NCBI RefSeq assembly: GCF_016316925.1 | Contig: NZ_JAEEGB010000003.1 | Location: forward strand, 219,300 to 283,299 | Length of the DNA stretch: 64,000 bases | From: Clostridium aciditolerans | GTDB lineage: Bacteria > Bacillota > Clostridia > Clostridiales > Clostridiaceae | Reading direction: 5' to 3' | Shown: piece after piece, positions 37,058-46,234 of the stretch | Layout of the letters: every line of letters begins with the position of its first letter | Numbering within the stretch: position 1 is the first letter of the stretch | Position numbers and translations under genes: made by a program | Notes under the pieces: generated by a model | What the model was told of the DNA's origin: nothing | Seen by the model: the letters and a program-made list of their open reading frames with translations, nothing else | Databases searched by the model: none

Positions 37058-37924
37058 TTACACCTCAAAGAATTCTAAAAAATGTTTAGCTGCAGTTGAT
37101 AAGTATCTGTCTTTTCTCCATATTGCTGCTATGCTTGTTTCTAAAGATGGTTCACTAATATCTTTATATTTTAAATTTGTGCTCTTAACAAGCTCCAATG
37201 CAGTTTTAGGTACAATGGCTATGCCAATGCCGGATTGAGCCCATAACAATGTGGTTCTCGCATCATCGTTTTTACAAATTATTTTTGCTTCAAATCCTAC
37301 CTTGAGACAAGACTCAGATATTATCTTTTCAAACCTTCTATATATAATTAATGGTTTGTCTATTAAATCAGCAAGAGATATAGATTTGTTTTCTTCAAGC
37401 CAGTTACAGTCTTTAGCATATACTGCTATCATAGGTTCTTTTGATAGAAATCTTACTTCAAATTCATCTGTATTAAAAGGGGTTCTCACAATTCCAATTT
37501 CTATTACACCATTATTTAATATCTCTAATATTCTAAAAGTGTTTCCTTCCCATACCTCAAAACTTACACCAGGATACTCGCTATGAAAGCTTTTTATCCT
37601 CTCTGGAAGAAGTGTAGCTCCAGAAGAGGATACTGTACCGATAGATAAAGTTCCCTTTAGTCCAGTACTAAAATCCTTTAATTCTTTAACTGTAGACTGT
37701 GCTAGCTCTAGCATTTGTTCAGCTCTATTACGTAATATTTTACCGGCATCTGTTAGTTGAATTTTACGACTTCCTCTTTCAACAAGCTTAACGCCTAGCT
37801 CTTCCTCAAGCAGTTTTAGATGGTAACTAAGTGGCGGTTGAGCAATATTTAATCTTTTCGCAGCTCCTGTTATTTGCCCTTCTTCGGCTATTGCAAGAAA
37901 ATATTTAAGCTGTTTTATATCCAT
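37058..37924 (-). CDS. LysR-family transcriptional regulator
   Basis: 288 residues from the ATG of MDIKQLKYFLAIAEEG, with AGAGGTG upstream. The N-terminal helix-turn-helix (GAAKRLNIAQPPLSYHLKLLE) and the C-terminal effector-binding domain (about 90-288) are normal for the family. It is divergent from the TauE/SafE exporter operon, so it probably controls it through the shared 130-bp promoter region. Confidence 0.92.
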   Translation of the reverse strand: MDIKQLKYFLAIAEEGQITGAAKRLNIAQPPLSYHLKLLEEELGVKLVERGSRKIQLTDAGKILRNRAEQMLELAQSTVKELKDFSTGLKGTLSIGTVSSSGATLLPERIKSFHSEYPGVSFEVWEGNTFRILEILNNGVIEIGIVRTPFNTDEFEVRFLSKEPMIAVYAKDCNWLEENKSISLADLIDKPLIIYRRFEKIISESCLKVGFEAKIICKNDDARTTLLWAQSGIGIAIVPKTALELVKSTNLKYKDISEPSLETSIAAIWRKDRYLSTAAKHFLEFFEV

Positions 37925-38054
37925 AAAGTCATCACCTCTGATATACAATTTTTATATTGAATTGATATATATTTAATATTTTTAATATGTATTCTTACCT
38001 GCTATAATAATACTTGAATTTGCTAATTTGTTCAAACTAAAAGGAGATGATGTT

Positions 38055-38891
38055 TTGTCATTAGTAGCATTAAAAATCTTAATAATATCTGTTATAGCTG
38101 GAGTAGTAGGTTCCGTTCTTGGACTTGGTGGTGGTACTGTAATTACTCCTGCACTTACATTATTATTCGGTGTTGATATAAAACACGCTATTGGAGCAAG
38201 TATTATTTCGGTAATTGCCACCTCTAGTGGATCAGCTGTAGCATATATAAAAGATAAAATAACTAATATAAGAGTAGGCATGTTCCTTGAAATAGCTACC
38301 ACTACTGGAGCTATAACAGGAGCTTTCTTAGGAGGCCTAATAAATCCTAACTATCTTTATGTTCTCTTTGGAATATTGTTATTATACTCTGCTTTTGCAA
38401 TGCTAAAAAAAGGCAAAGATGAATTGCCTCAGAATGTACCAGTTCATCCCTTAGCAAAGAAATTCAAGTTAAATGGAGAATACTATGATAAAGCTTTGCA
38501 AAAAAATGTTGCTTATAATGTAGATGGCGTACCAGCTGGTTTTAGCGTTATGTATGGTGCTGGAGTTATTTCAGGGCTTCTCGGGATAGGCAGCGGTAGT
38601 TTTAAAGTTATGGCTATGGACTTATGTATGAAACTTCCTTTAAAAGTATCTAGTGCGACCAGTAATTTTATGATGGGAGTAACTGCTGCCGCTAGTGCCG
38701 GTGTGTATTTTCTTAGAGGCGATATAGATCCTAAGATTGCTGCCCCTGTTGCCCTTGGAGTACTTGCAGGTGCTACAATAGGAGCTAGAATTATGCAGCA
38801 ACTGAAAAGTAAAACAATTAGAAAAATATTTATACCTTTTCTAGCTTATGTAGCAATACAAATGATTTATAAAGGAATAGGAGGACACTAA
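38055..38891 (+). CDS. TauE/SafE family anion exporter
   Basis: 278 residues from a TTG start (MSLVALKIL) with AAAGGAG eight bases upstream. Eight hydrophobic helices in two repeats begin with the family motif GSVLGLGGGTVITPALTLL and GLLGIGSGSFKVMAMDL. Members move sulfite, sulfoacetate or other small organosulfur and carboxylate anions. Coupled to the next gene by a one-base overlap and divergent from a LysR gene. Substrate not determined. Confidence 0.9.
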   Translation: MSLVALKILIISVIAGVVGSVLGLGGGTVITPALTLLFGVDIKHAIGASIISVIATSSGSAVAYIKDKITNIRVGMFLEIATTTGAITGAFLGGLINPNYLYVLFGILLLYSAFAMLKKGKDELPQNVPVHPLAKKFKLNGEYYDKALQKNVAYNVDGVPAGFSVMYGAGVISGLLGIGSGSFKVMAMDLCMKLPLKVSSATSNFMMGVTAAASAGVYFLRGDIDPKIAAPVALGVLAGATIGARIMQQLKSKTIRKIFIPFLAYVAIQMIYKGIGGH

Positions 38892-39250
38892 TGAAAGAAA
38901 GTAATATTGGAGAAATAGAACTTATAATAAGTAAATCTTTGAGAATAGGAGTTCTCTTGAGTTCATCAGTAATATTAACAGGACTCTTGATGTTTTTAAT
39001 ATCTGGACACAGTGGATACCCGGAAAATTTCTATCCAACTACGCCTTCTGCCGTAGTATCTGGTTGTTTGTCCTTTAAGCCCTATGCCATTATACTTTTA
39101 GGATTGATGATTTTAATAGCAATTCCAGTATTTCGTGTTGGTGTTTCAATTATTGTCTTTTTAAAAGAAAAAGATTATTTATATGTAAAAATTACCACTG
39201 TGGTTTTTATTATATTAATCATAAGCTTTTTAATGGGCAAAGTCGGATAA
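38891..39250 (+). CDS. DUF1634 family membrane protein
   Basis: 119 residues with three membrane helices (about 17-38, 64-85 and 95-115). DUF1634 proteins are regularly encoded directly after TauE/SafE permeases, as here with a one-base overlap, so it is probably an accessory subunit of the exporter. Its biochemical role is unknown. Confidence 0.88.
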   Translation: MKESNIGEIELIISKSLRIGVLLSSSVILTGLLMFLISGHSGYPENFYPTTPSAVVSGCLSFKPYAIILLGLMILIAIPVFRVGVSIIVFLKEKDYLYVKITTVVFIILIISFLMGKVG

Positions 39251-39304
39251 AAATAAACCTTGAATTAGCTTGAGAATAAATATTGAATAAACATAAGGAC
39301 ATAT

Positions 39305-39411
39305 AAAAAAGGCTTGTAATAAGATTTGTTATGAATTTTTTAAGTAGATATATTTAAAAAGAATGTTTAAATATCTACCCATTGATCATCTTATCTAATG
39401 CAAGCCTTTTT
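39305..39411. terminator. Long imperfect hairpin between convergent operons
   Basis: Outer arms AAAAAGGCTTG / CAAGCCTTTTT, a middle AAGAT/ATCTT pairing and an inner stem GTAGATATATTTAAA / TTTAAATATCTAC. It probably stops both convergent transcripts. Its 107-bp length is unusually long for a terminator and could mark a degenerate mobile hairpin. Confidence 0.65.
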
Positions 39412-39447
39412 AATATCGAAAGTTATAGCATTAAACAATTTATATGT

Positions 39448-40689
39448 TTAATATTTGAGAAATGTGACGATAAATTTTGTTCCTTTTCCTGCCTTGCTTT
39501 GTGCTTCAATTGTCCCATTATGCGCTTCAATTATTGATTTTGCTAAAGCTAATCCAATTCCTACAGAGTCACTTTTTCTTGAGGTTTTTGCTTTATAAAA
39601 TCTTTTAAAAATATGAGGTAAGTCCTTCTCGTCAATTCCTTCGCCAGTATCTGCTATAATTATTCTTCTATAAATGGGATTTTCTGATAATTCTATGATT
39701 ATTTCTCCTCCTTGTGCAGTATGCTCTATGCCATTTTTGATAATATTTATTAAAGCCTCTTCAACCCACAATTTATCATGCTTAAAAACTACTTCAGAAA
39801 TTTCCTTGAAAACTATCTTAATATTATTTTGCAGTGCTTTGCTCCCTAGTGCATCTATTGAATCTTGTACAGTCTCATTCAAGCTTTGCTTTTCTTTTAC
39901 AAATTCTATAGCTTTTGCATCGAGCTTAGCAAGCTTAAGCATGCTTTTGATTAACCAATTCATTCTATTAAGCTGATTTTGATTATTCAATAAGAAAGTT
40001 TCTCTTTGCTCCTTTGATAGATCTTTGCTTAGTAAGATATCGTTATATACAATCATTGATGACAGAGGAGTTTTTAACTGATGAGATATATCAGATAATA
40101 AGTCAACAAGAAATTGCTTTTCATTTTTAAGGGCATCTATATTATTCCTAATAATTTCTCTCATAGAATTAAAGGAGCTTGCTAGCTTAGAGAAGTCTCC
40201 TTCTTTATTTTCATTAATTGCTAAGTCATAATCCCCATCAATCACTTTCTTAGCCCCAATAGTTAACTTTCTAATTTTTTTATAAAAGAATATATATTGA
40301 AAATAATTAAATACGAAAAATATTGCAGACATAAATATAAACAAAAAAATAATACTGTAATTGTTTTTTTTGATATTCTTGTTAACGTAGGGAAAAACTT
40401 CACTTTCTAAATCTTTATTTACACCATATCGATTTAAAATTATCCTGCCTTTATCAGCCTCTTCTTGAGATACTTCTCTTGTAATAATCGGTATAATTTC
40501 TTTTTCGAGCTCTGGATTTTTATTTATTACTCTTACAGTAATAGCTCCTAAGCTTTTTATGTAGTCATCTTTCAAGTCGTCATGATGTAATTTTAGTATA
40601 AAAGATTCTAAACATAAAAATATAATCATTAAAAATAGAAGTATAGAAGAGCTTAATTTTAATTCAGGATTAATAAAATATTTTTTCAT
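39448..40689 (-). CDS. Sensor histidine kinase
   Basis: 413 residues. Two membrane helices (about 14-34 and 113-136) flank an extracellular sensor of about 75 residues. A HAMP linker, the H-box DISHQLKTPLSSM and the ATPase boxes NIIKNGIEHT, IADTGEGIDEKDL and SVGIGLALAKSI follow. It lies seven bases after its response regulator gene. The adjacent FtsX-type ABC transporter suggests a role in sensing cell-envelope-active peptides or drugs, though a terminator separates the two units. Confidence 0.92.
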   Translation of the reverse strand: MKKYFINPELKLSSSILLFLMIIFLCLESFILKLHHDDLKDDYIKSLGAITVRVINKNPELEKEIIPIITREVSQEEADKGRIILNRYGVNKDLESEVFPYVNKNIKKNNYSIIFLFIFMSAIFFVFNYFQYIFFYKKIRKLTIGAKKVIDGDYDLAINENKEGDFSKLASSFNSMREIIRNNIDALKNEKQFLVDLLSDISHQLKTPLSSMIVYNDILLSKDLSKEQRETFLLNNQNQLNRMNWLIKSMLKLAKLDAKAIEFVKEKQSLNETVQDSIDALGSKALQNNIKIVFKEISEVVFKHDKLWVEEALINIIKNGIEHTAQGGEIIIELSENPIYRRIIIADTGEGIDEKDLPHIFKRFYKAKTSRKSDSVGIGLALAKSIIEAHNGTIEAQSKAGKGTKFIVTFLKY

Positions 40690-40695
40690 GCATAT

Positions 40696-41391
40696 CTACT
40701 CCTTAACAACATCCTTATCCCATTTGTACCCCAATCCTCTTAGTGTCACTATATATTCTGGATCCTTGGAACTATCTTCTATTTTCTCTCTTATTCTCTT
40801 GATATAAACAGACAATGTATTTTCGTCGAAAAAAGACTCTGCCCCCTCTGTTAGCTCATTTAATATTTCATCTCTTTTAATTAAGACCTTTGGTTTATTC
40901 ATAAATATTAATAAAAGCCTATATTCCTGAGCTGTTAGAATAACTTCCTTGTCCTTTTTCTTTACTATTGCTTTTACATTATCAACTACTATATTTCCAC
41001 TTATAAGCTTATTTCCTATAGATGATATTTTAGAACTTCTTCTTAGTGATGCTTTTATTCTTGATAGAAGCTCTCTAACTCTAAAAGGCTTTGTTATGTA
41101 ATCATCACCACCTATTTCAAGTCCTAACACTATGTTAACTTCATCATCACATGCAGTTAAAAATATTATTGGTATATCACTTTTAGTTCTTATGGACTTA
41201 CATAATTCATATCCATTTCCATCTGGCAAATTAACATCTAATAATATTAAATCAAACTGATTTAGACGAAGTAAATTTTCTGCTTCAGATATTGTTGATG
41301 CTCTACAAAGCTCATAGCCTTCATCTTTTAATGTAAACTCTATACCAAGTGCTAGAGATTCATCGTCTTCTACTAGCAATAATTTGTACAT
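40696..41391 (-). CDS. OmpR-family response regulator
   Basis: 231 residues from MYKLLLVEDDE, with AGAGGTG upstream. The receiver has acidic residues EDD, phospho-acceptor Asp in LILLDVNLPDG and Lys in ITKPF. The C-terminal winged helix (EYRLLLIFMNKPKVLIKRDEIL ... VYIKRIREKIED ... LRGLGYKW) binds DNA. Partner of the adjacent histidine kinase. Confidence 0.94.
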   Translation of the reverse strand: MYKLLLVEDDESLALGIEFTLKDEGYELCRASTISEAENLLRLNQFDLILLDVNLPDGNGYELCKSIRTKSDIPIIFLTACDDEVNIVLGLEIGGDDYITKPFRVRELLSRIKASLRRSSKISSIGNKLISGNIVVDNVKAIVKKKDKEVILTAQEYRLLLIFMNKPKVLIKRDEILNELTEGAESFFDENTLSVYIKRIREKIEDSSKDPEYIVTLRGLGYKWDKDVVKE

Positions 41392-41512
41392 ACACTTCAC
41401 CTCTTTTAATTTTCTAGAAACATAACTAATTTAATAATACTTGATTTATATATTAAATTGAAGATATAAATATGTAATTCTTAAGTTCTTATCCTATCTT
41501 CTAGATAATGCT

Positions 41513-41548
41513 AAAAATAATGTCATGGACTATGCAATCCATGACATT
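41513..41548 (-). terminator. Terminator after the FtsX-type ABC operon
   Basis: Arms AATGTCATGG / CCATGACATT, with a T-rich minus-strand tail (ATTTTTAGC). It separates the transporter operon from the response regulator gene. Confidence 0.8.
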
Positions 41549-41593
41549 AATATCTGATACCCTCACAAATTCTCTTTAACTCTTTATATTACA

Positions 41594-44098
41594 TTAAAAA
41601 TCTTCCCTAATAGCTTCAATTAAATTTTCTTTTCTGATCCTCGAAAGCGGTGATAGTACTGAAAGGTACCCAATTACTATAGCCGCGATGCCAGCAATGG
41701 CTACTGCACTCCATGGAAAATTCCATCCAAACTCTCTCACTCCGCCTAAACCTTTATACATTGAAAATGATAAGGCGCATGCTATTATTGATCCGTATAT
41801 AGTACCAACTATACCATACATGAATCCTTCTAAAACTATCATTTTCTTTAATCCTTTTTGAGTTAAACCAATAGATTTTAATGCAGCAAATTCTCTTTTT
41901 CTTAATATAATATTTGTTGTTATTGTGTTTATTATATTAACACTTCCTATTAAAGATACAACTACAACAAATCCGTATATTAATATCTTTACCATTAGTA
42001 TTGAAGTCTTTGTTTTTCTATTTTGTTCTATATTATCAATTACTCTTAATGAAGAATTTGATTTTATTGCGGTTTCTATTTCTGTTTTTGCTGCTTCTTC
42101 ATTTTTAACATCTTTGATTATAATATTTAAACCTACCGGTTCAATACTATTCTTATTAGTTAACTTTTTAGCAACTTCTTCAGTTGTAATAAACTTTAAC
42201 CCCTCTTGTGATCCCCAGAAATTAAAAGGCTCATTTTCAACTATCGCCATGACTTTAACCTTTTTAGTCTTTGCTTTGTCAAATTCAATTTTTTTATTGC
42301 TATCTCCTGCGATTTCGCTATATTGAAGATCTATTTCATCTCCTACTTTTATATTAGCAACTGGCCCTACATGCTTCTTTTGTGTTTTATCATTGAATAT
42401 TGTATTTTTGCTAATTAAAATTACTCCATTTTCTTTATTTAGTTTTTCTACATTAATATCACCAGAAGTTAAATATTTTTTAGAAGCTTCTAAAGCCCCT
42501 TGATCATAAACTGCTGTATATCCATTTAAAATAGTTTTTTGATTATCACTTGAATTAGTCTTATTATATACTTTACCCATATCTTGAATTTCTTTAATTT
42601 CTTTACTCTTATCTATAGCTATATCAAAATGATATGCATCATAAACCTTATATATCTTATCTATATCATTTACACTTTTAAGATTATCTCTTATTTTTTC
42701 GTTTATATATGCCTCTTCCTTTGTGGCTTGTGAATTTCTTATAACTGAGAAGTGGATGTTTTTTGATTCATTAGCATCTTTTCCTATAGTTAATGTCATA
42801 TCCATGAAAGACTTAAAGGTAATAAATAATACAACACTTATCACTATTGAGAAAACAGTTACCCTATATCTCTTTTTATTTCTTTTTATGTTTTTAACTG
42901 CTAGTGCTGCTTCAAAACCAAATACTTTTCCGATAACTCTATTTTTTCTTCTTTTTATTTTTTCTTTTGTTATAGCTGTCCTACTGCTTATGGCTACTAA
43001 TGGTGATATCCTGCCAGCGAAAATTGCTGGTATCAATGCTGACAAATATATTGATATTAGGCCAACACCTCCACTTATAGCCATAATATTAGGATCTATT
43101 ACTGGTTTCATAGGAAAAACCGATTCTCCACCAATTAGTTTAAAAGCAAAGCTTATTCCATATATAGCTATAATACCACATACTAACCCCAAAGGAACAC
43201 CTATGGCAGCTAAAACTGTTGCCTCTTTTAATACAATTTTTCTTATTTGTTTTGGAGTTCCTCCTACAGCCCTTAAAAGGCCAAACTGCTTTATTCTTTC
43301 CACAACACTTATTTGAAATGAATTATATATAACTGCTATAGTCGATACAACTACTATTCCAATGATTATACCTAGTGTAGCATATAATCCAGCCATTCCC
43401 GAAGCTTTATCTCCAGCACCTTGCATCATAAGAAGATAAGTATTTTCTCCAACTTTATCTTTTTCAGTTAATCCTTTTAGTTCTTTTACTGCCTTTTTTA
43501 AATTTACTTTTGGACTTATTTCCACTAGCAGCATAGACTTTGACTCATCGATTTTATTATTTTTAGTTAATAAAATTCCTTTATTTTCAATTTGACTCCC
43601 TATATTATCCTCCAATATACCTACAAGAGTATATTCTTTTTCATTGACCTTTATTTTATCTCCTATTTTGCCATTTTTATCAATACGACTTAATGCCCAT
43701 TTTTCTATTGCCACTTGATTTTCGTTTTCTGGAAACTTACCTTGTTTCACTTTATAAGGGAGAAGTTCTAAAGCCTTATCTGTAGCTATTGTAACATTAA
43801 CAGTTAATTTTCCTTCTAATTTAGTTTCTTCACCTACTGTATAAAATCCACTTCTAGAAACCTTGGGATTATTTGTTATTTTAGAAATTAAACTTTGGTT
43901 TGCTTCTTTAAAGGCTAGTTGCCATGACCCATAGGAATTTTTAGCGTCATCTATTTGGGCATTTTGTATTCCTTTAAAGAAAAGCCCAATTGAAGATATC
44001 AATGCAACTGACAGTATAATTCCTATAATAGTAAGTAAAGTTCTTTTCTTATTAGTCTTCAAATATTTGCCCGTAAGCTGTCCATAGTTAGTTATCAT
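41594..44098 (-). CDS. FtsX-type ABC transporter permease
   Basis: 834 residues with two FtsX/MacB-type permease units. Extracytoplasmic domains cover about 45-235 and 440-660, and membrane clusters lie near 20-40, 240-360, 395-420 and 690-830. The last segment (LRKREFAALKSIGLTQKGLKK ... IRKENLIEAIRED) is the standard FtsX C-terminus. Such permeases work as mechanotransmitters or exporters for lipoproteins or antimicrobial peptides. Partner ATPase lies 54 bases upstream. Confidence 0.9.
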   Translation of the reverse strand: MITNYGQLTGKYLKTNKKRTLLTIIGIILSVALISSIGLFFKGIQNAQIDDAKNSYGSWQLAFKEANQSLISKITNNPKVSRSGFYTVGEETKLEGKLTVNVTIATDKALELLPYKVKQGKFPENENQVAIEKWALSRIDKNGKIGDKIKVNEKEYTLVGILEDNIGSQIENKGILLTKNNKIDESKSMLLVEISPKVNLKKAVKELKGLTEKDKVGENTYLLMMQGAGDKASGMAGLYATLGIIIGIVVVSTIAVIYNSFQISVVERIKQFGLLRAVGGTPKQIRKIVLKEATVLAAIGVPLGLVCGIIAIYGISFAFKLIGGESVFPMKPVIDPNIMAISGGVGLISIYLSALIPAIFAGRISPLVAISSRTAITKEKIKRRKNRVIGKVFGFEAALAVKNIKRNKKRYRVTVFSIVISVVLFITFKSFMDMTLTIGKDANESKNIHFSVIRNSQATKEEAYINEKIRDNLKSVNDIDKIYKVYDAYHFDIAIDKSKEIKEIQDMGKVYNKTNSSDNQKTILNGYTAVYDQGALEASKKYLTSGDINVEKLNKENGVILISKNTIFNDKTQKKHVGPVANIKVGDEIDLQYSEIAGDSNKKIEFDKAKTKKVKVMAIVENEPFNFWGSQEGLKFITTEEVAKKLTNKNSIEPVGLNIIIKDVKNEEAAKTEIETAIKSNSSLRVIDNIEQNRKTKTSILMVKILIYGFVVVVSLIGSVNIINTITTNIILRKREFAALKSIGLTQKGLKKMIVLEGFMYGIVGTIYGSIIACALSFSMYKGLGGVREFGWNFPWSAVAIAGIAAIVIGYLSVLSPLSRIRKENLIEAIREDF

Positions 44099-44152
44099 TG
44101 GGTTACCTCCTAGTATTCCTTAATTCCACATCCTGATATTAATTTACCTTGA

Positions 44153-44848
44153 CTATGCACCATATTTATTTCTTAGATACTTATCAGAAACAATTTCACC
44201 ATCTTCTATGGTAATTACTCTATCAGCCATTGAAGCTATATTAATATCATGAGTAATAAGTATTAATGTTTGGCTATACTTTCTAGCTGTAAATTTCAAT
44301 AATTCAATAACCTCTTTTGAATTCTTACTATCAAGGTTTCCCGTTGGTTCGTCTGCAAGTATTATTGAAGGTTTATTTAATAATGCTCTTCCAATTGACA
44401 CCCTTTGCTGTTGACCACCTGACAGCTCGGAGGGAAGATGATTTTTTCTCTCCTTAAGTCCTAATATTTCAATAATTTCTTCTAAATAGCTTTTATCCAC
44501 TTTATCATTATCTAATAGTGCTGGAAGAGCTATGTTTTCCTCAACATCTAAAACTGGAATTAGATTAAAGAATTGAAATATAAATCCTATCTTCCTTCTT
44601 CTAAATATTGCAAGCTTTTCTTCTTTATAGTTATAGATACTTTCACCATCAATTATGACTTTGCCCTTTGTCGGTCTATCCAAGCCTCCAAGCAAGTGAA
44701 GTAATGTACTTTTACCTGAACCAGAAGCCCCTACAATTGCCACAAATTCCCCTTTATTTACTGACAGATTTATATCTTTAAGCGCTTCAACTATATTTTC
44801 ACCTTTTCCATAAGTTTTGTTTAAGTTTTCAACCTTTAGAATTTCCAT
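44153..44848 (-). CDS. ABC transporter ATPase (LolD/MacB type)
   Basis: 231 residues. Walker A GASGSGKST, signature LSGGQQQRVSIGRAL, Walker B IILADEPTGNLDS and switch His ILITHD. The Q-loop FQFFNLIPVLDVEENI fits the LolD/MacB/BceA class. First gene of the operon with the 834-residue permease. RBS GGAGAGATATAT. Confidence 0.94.
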   Translation of the reverse strand: MEILKVENLNKTYGKGENIVEALKDINLSVNKGEFVAIVGASGSGKSTLLHLLGGLDRPTKGKVIIDGESIYNYKEEKLAIFRRRKIGFIFQFFNLIPVLDVEENIALPALLDNDKVDKSYLEEIIEILGLKERKNHLPSELSGGQQQRVSIGRALLNKPSIILADEPTGNLDSKNSKEVIELLKFTARKYSQTLILITHDINIASMADRVITIEDGEIVSDKYLRNKYGA

Positions 44849-45151
44849 ATATATCTCTCCTCTGTTTTATTATCACCATGCTTAAATTATATATCACTAC
44901 ATTTCATTACTCCATGTCATTTAACTTACAAGAAAGAAGTTTCCCTTACAATTTAGTAAGAAAATTAAAAGTTGAGAATGAAGATATCGAAATAATAAAA
45001 CAATCTATATTAAAATCTGAGAATACTTTAAAAAATTCCTTTATTCGCATTGGTAAAAACTATATAATTATATTAATAAATAAAGTCATATTCGTAATTT
45101 ATTTCAAAATATTATTGTAAATATATTTAAAATCGAAATGGAGTGATAAAA

Positions 45152-45616
45152 TTGAAAGAATTTGAAGAAAAATTAAAAAAATATATAATAGAGAATAACA
45201 TAGATGCAGAACAATATATTTATGAGAATACCTGCCACTCTGTACAAGAGGCCGCATCTGCCGCTAATGCATCTCCAAAAGATATTATAAAAAGTATATG
45301 TTTAATAGATAACAATGGTAATCTTATTGTTGCTATTGTTAAAGGGGCAGATAGGGTAAGTACATCAAGGGTAGCAAAAGCATTAAACATAGAAATTCCA
45401 AAAACTGCAACTCCTGAAGAAATACTCGATAAAACTGGATACATATGTGGAGGAGTGCCGTCATTTGGCTATGAAGCTATATTTTTAATTGACCCAAAAG
45501 TTATGGAAAATGAGCTCGTTTATACTGGTGGAGGCTCACCTTATTCATTAACAAAAATTTCAACAAAAGTATTACATCAGATAAATAAAGGCCAAATAGT
45601 TAGAGTAAGAAAATGA
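45152..45616 (+). CDS. YbaK/ProX-type aminoacyl-tRNA deacylase
   Basis: 154 residues from a TTG start with GGAG eight bases upstream; an upstream GTG overlaps that site. YbaK-domain features are visible: CHSVQEAASAANASPKDIIKS, the conserved Lys in IVKGADRVS, and GYICGGVPSFGY. These proteins hydrolyse mischarged Cys- or Ala-tRNA-Pro, or related mischarged tRNAs. Monocistronic. Confidence 0.9.
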   Translation: MKEFEEKLKKYIIENNIDAEQYIYENTCHSVQEAASAANASPKDIIKSICLIDNNGNLIVAIVKGADRVSTSRVAKALNIEIPKTATPEEILDKTGYICGGVPSFGYEAIFLIDPKVMENELVYTGGGSPYSLTKISTKVLHQINKGQIVRVRK

Positions 45617-45720
45617 TTTTTTCTTTATAGTATTCTTATTTTATAAATTTAAACAAGCCTACATCTACTTTCAGATACAGGTTTATATGATATAACAAAA
45701 TTCATTTATTTTGGACATGA

Positions 45721-45742
45721 AAAAAGAGAGCAATTACTCTCT
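45721..45742 (-). terminator. Terminator overlapping a small-gene stop codon
   Basis: AAGAGAGTAATTGCTCTCTTTTTT on the minus strand is a stem of AGAGAG / CTCTCT. The TAA stop of the 54-residue gene is in its loop. Confidence 0.75.
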
Positions 45743-45898
45743 TGAGTTCTCTTTATCAGATTTTATACCTTTATTTCCTAATTCCTTTTCTGCGGCTGGG
45801 AGAATACCTAATCCACCAATACCGAAGGCCGTCATATTATTTAACTGTTTTACTATTTCGTTTTCTTTATTATTAATTTCTTTATCCTTATGTTCCAT
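45734..45898 (-). CDS. Small acidic/basic protein, 54 residues, unknown
   Basis: Begins MEHKDKEINNKENEIVKQLN, continues NMTAFGIGGLGILPAAEKEL and ends GNKGIKSDKENSRE. GAGGTGATAAT precedes the ATG and a terminator overlaps the stop, so it looks like a complete single-gene unit. Charged ends flank a short glycine/alanine-rich centre (TAFGIGGLGILPAA). No family recognised. Possibly a small spore-associated protein, given the coat-like genes nearby, but that is speculation. Confidence 0.7.
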   Translation of the reverse strand: MEHKDKEINNKENEIVKQLNNMTAFGIGGLGILPAAEKELGNKGIKSDKENSRE

Positions 45899-45950
45899 AT
45901 TATCACCTCAATTATTATAATAACCACTGGTACGATTTAATATTCTACAT

Positions 45951-45974
45951 AAAAAGAGTCCGTTATGAGCTCTT
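45951..45974 (-). terminator. Terminator after the frameshifted small gene
   Basis: AAGAG...CTCTT stem with TTTTTATG tail on the minus strand, overlapping the TAA that ends the second reading frame. Confidence 0.6.
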
Positions 45975-46144
45975 AAAAATATGCTTCTAATGCATTATCA
46001 ACTGCTTTTGATATTTTATGATTTTTGTTACTTAGGCTAACTGGAGAGGCTTTCTTTTCCTCTCCTACGTTTCTTTCTTGGTTTATTCTTTAATATCTTA
46101 TGTTCTTCTGGCTGCTGCTCCTTTACTACTTGTCCTATTTTCAT
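45973..46144 (-). pseudogene. Small gene with an apparent +1 frameshift
   Basis: From an ATG at 46144 with GAGGGG upstream the frame reads MKIGQVVKEQQPEEHKILKN and runs basic (KPRKKRRRGK) to a TAG at 46037, 35 residues. The +1 frame gives a more protein-like continuation, QERNVGEEKKASPVSLSN then KNHKISKAVDNALEAYF, ending in TAA exactly at a terminator. Joining the two across the A-rich stretch near 46070-46090 gives one protein of about 56 residues. Either one extra base broke the gene, or the sequence contains an error, or a programmed frameshift is used. Confidence 0.55.
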
Positions 46145-46234
46145 TACCCCTCACTTCCTTTTCAAAATTTTGTAACCTTATTTTGAATCCTGCATATTAT
46201 ACACTGTGTGTAAAAATTTTATGGAGGATTATCA

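Noticed and set aside
44878-45120. 80-codon plus-strand ORF
   Set aside because: No ribosome site before the ATG, no recognisable domain, and it lies in the promoter region of the divergent ABC operon.
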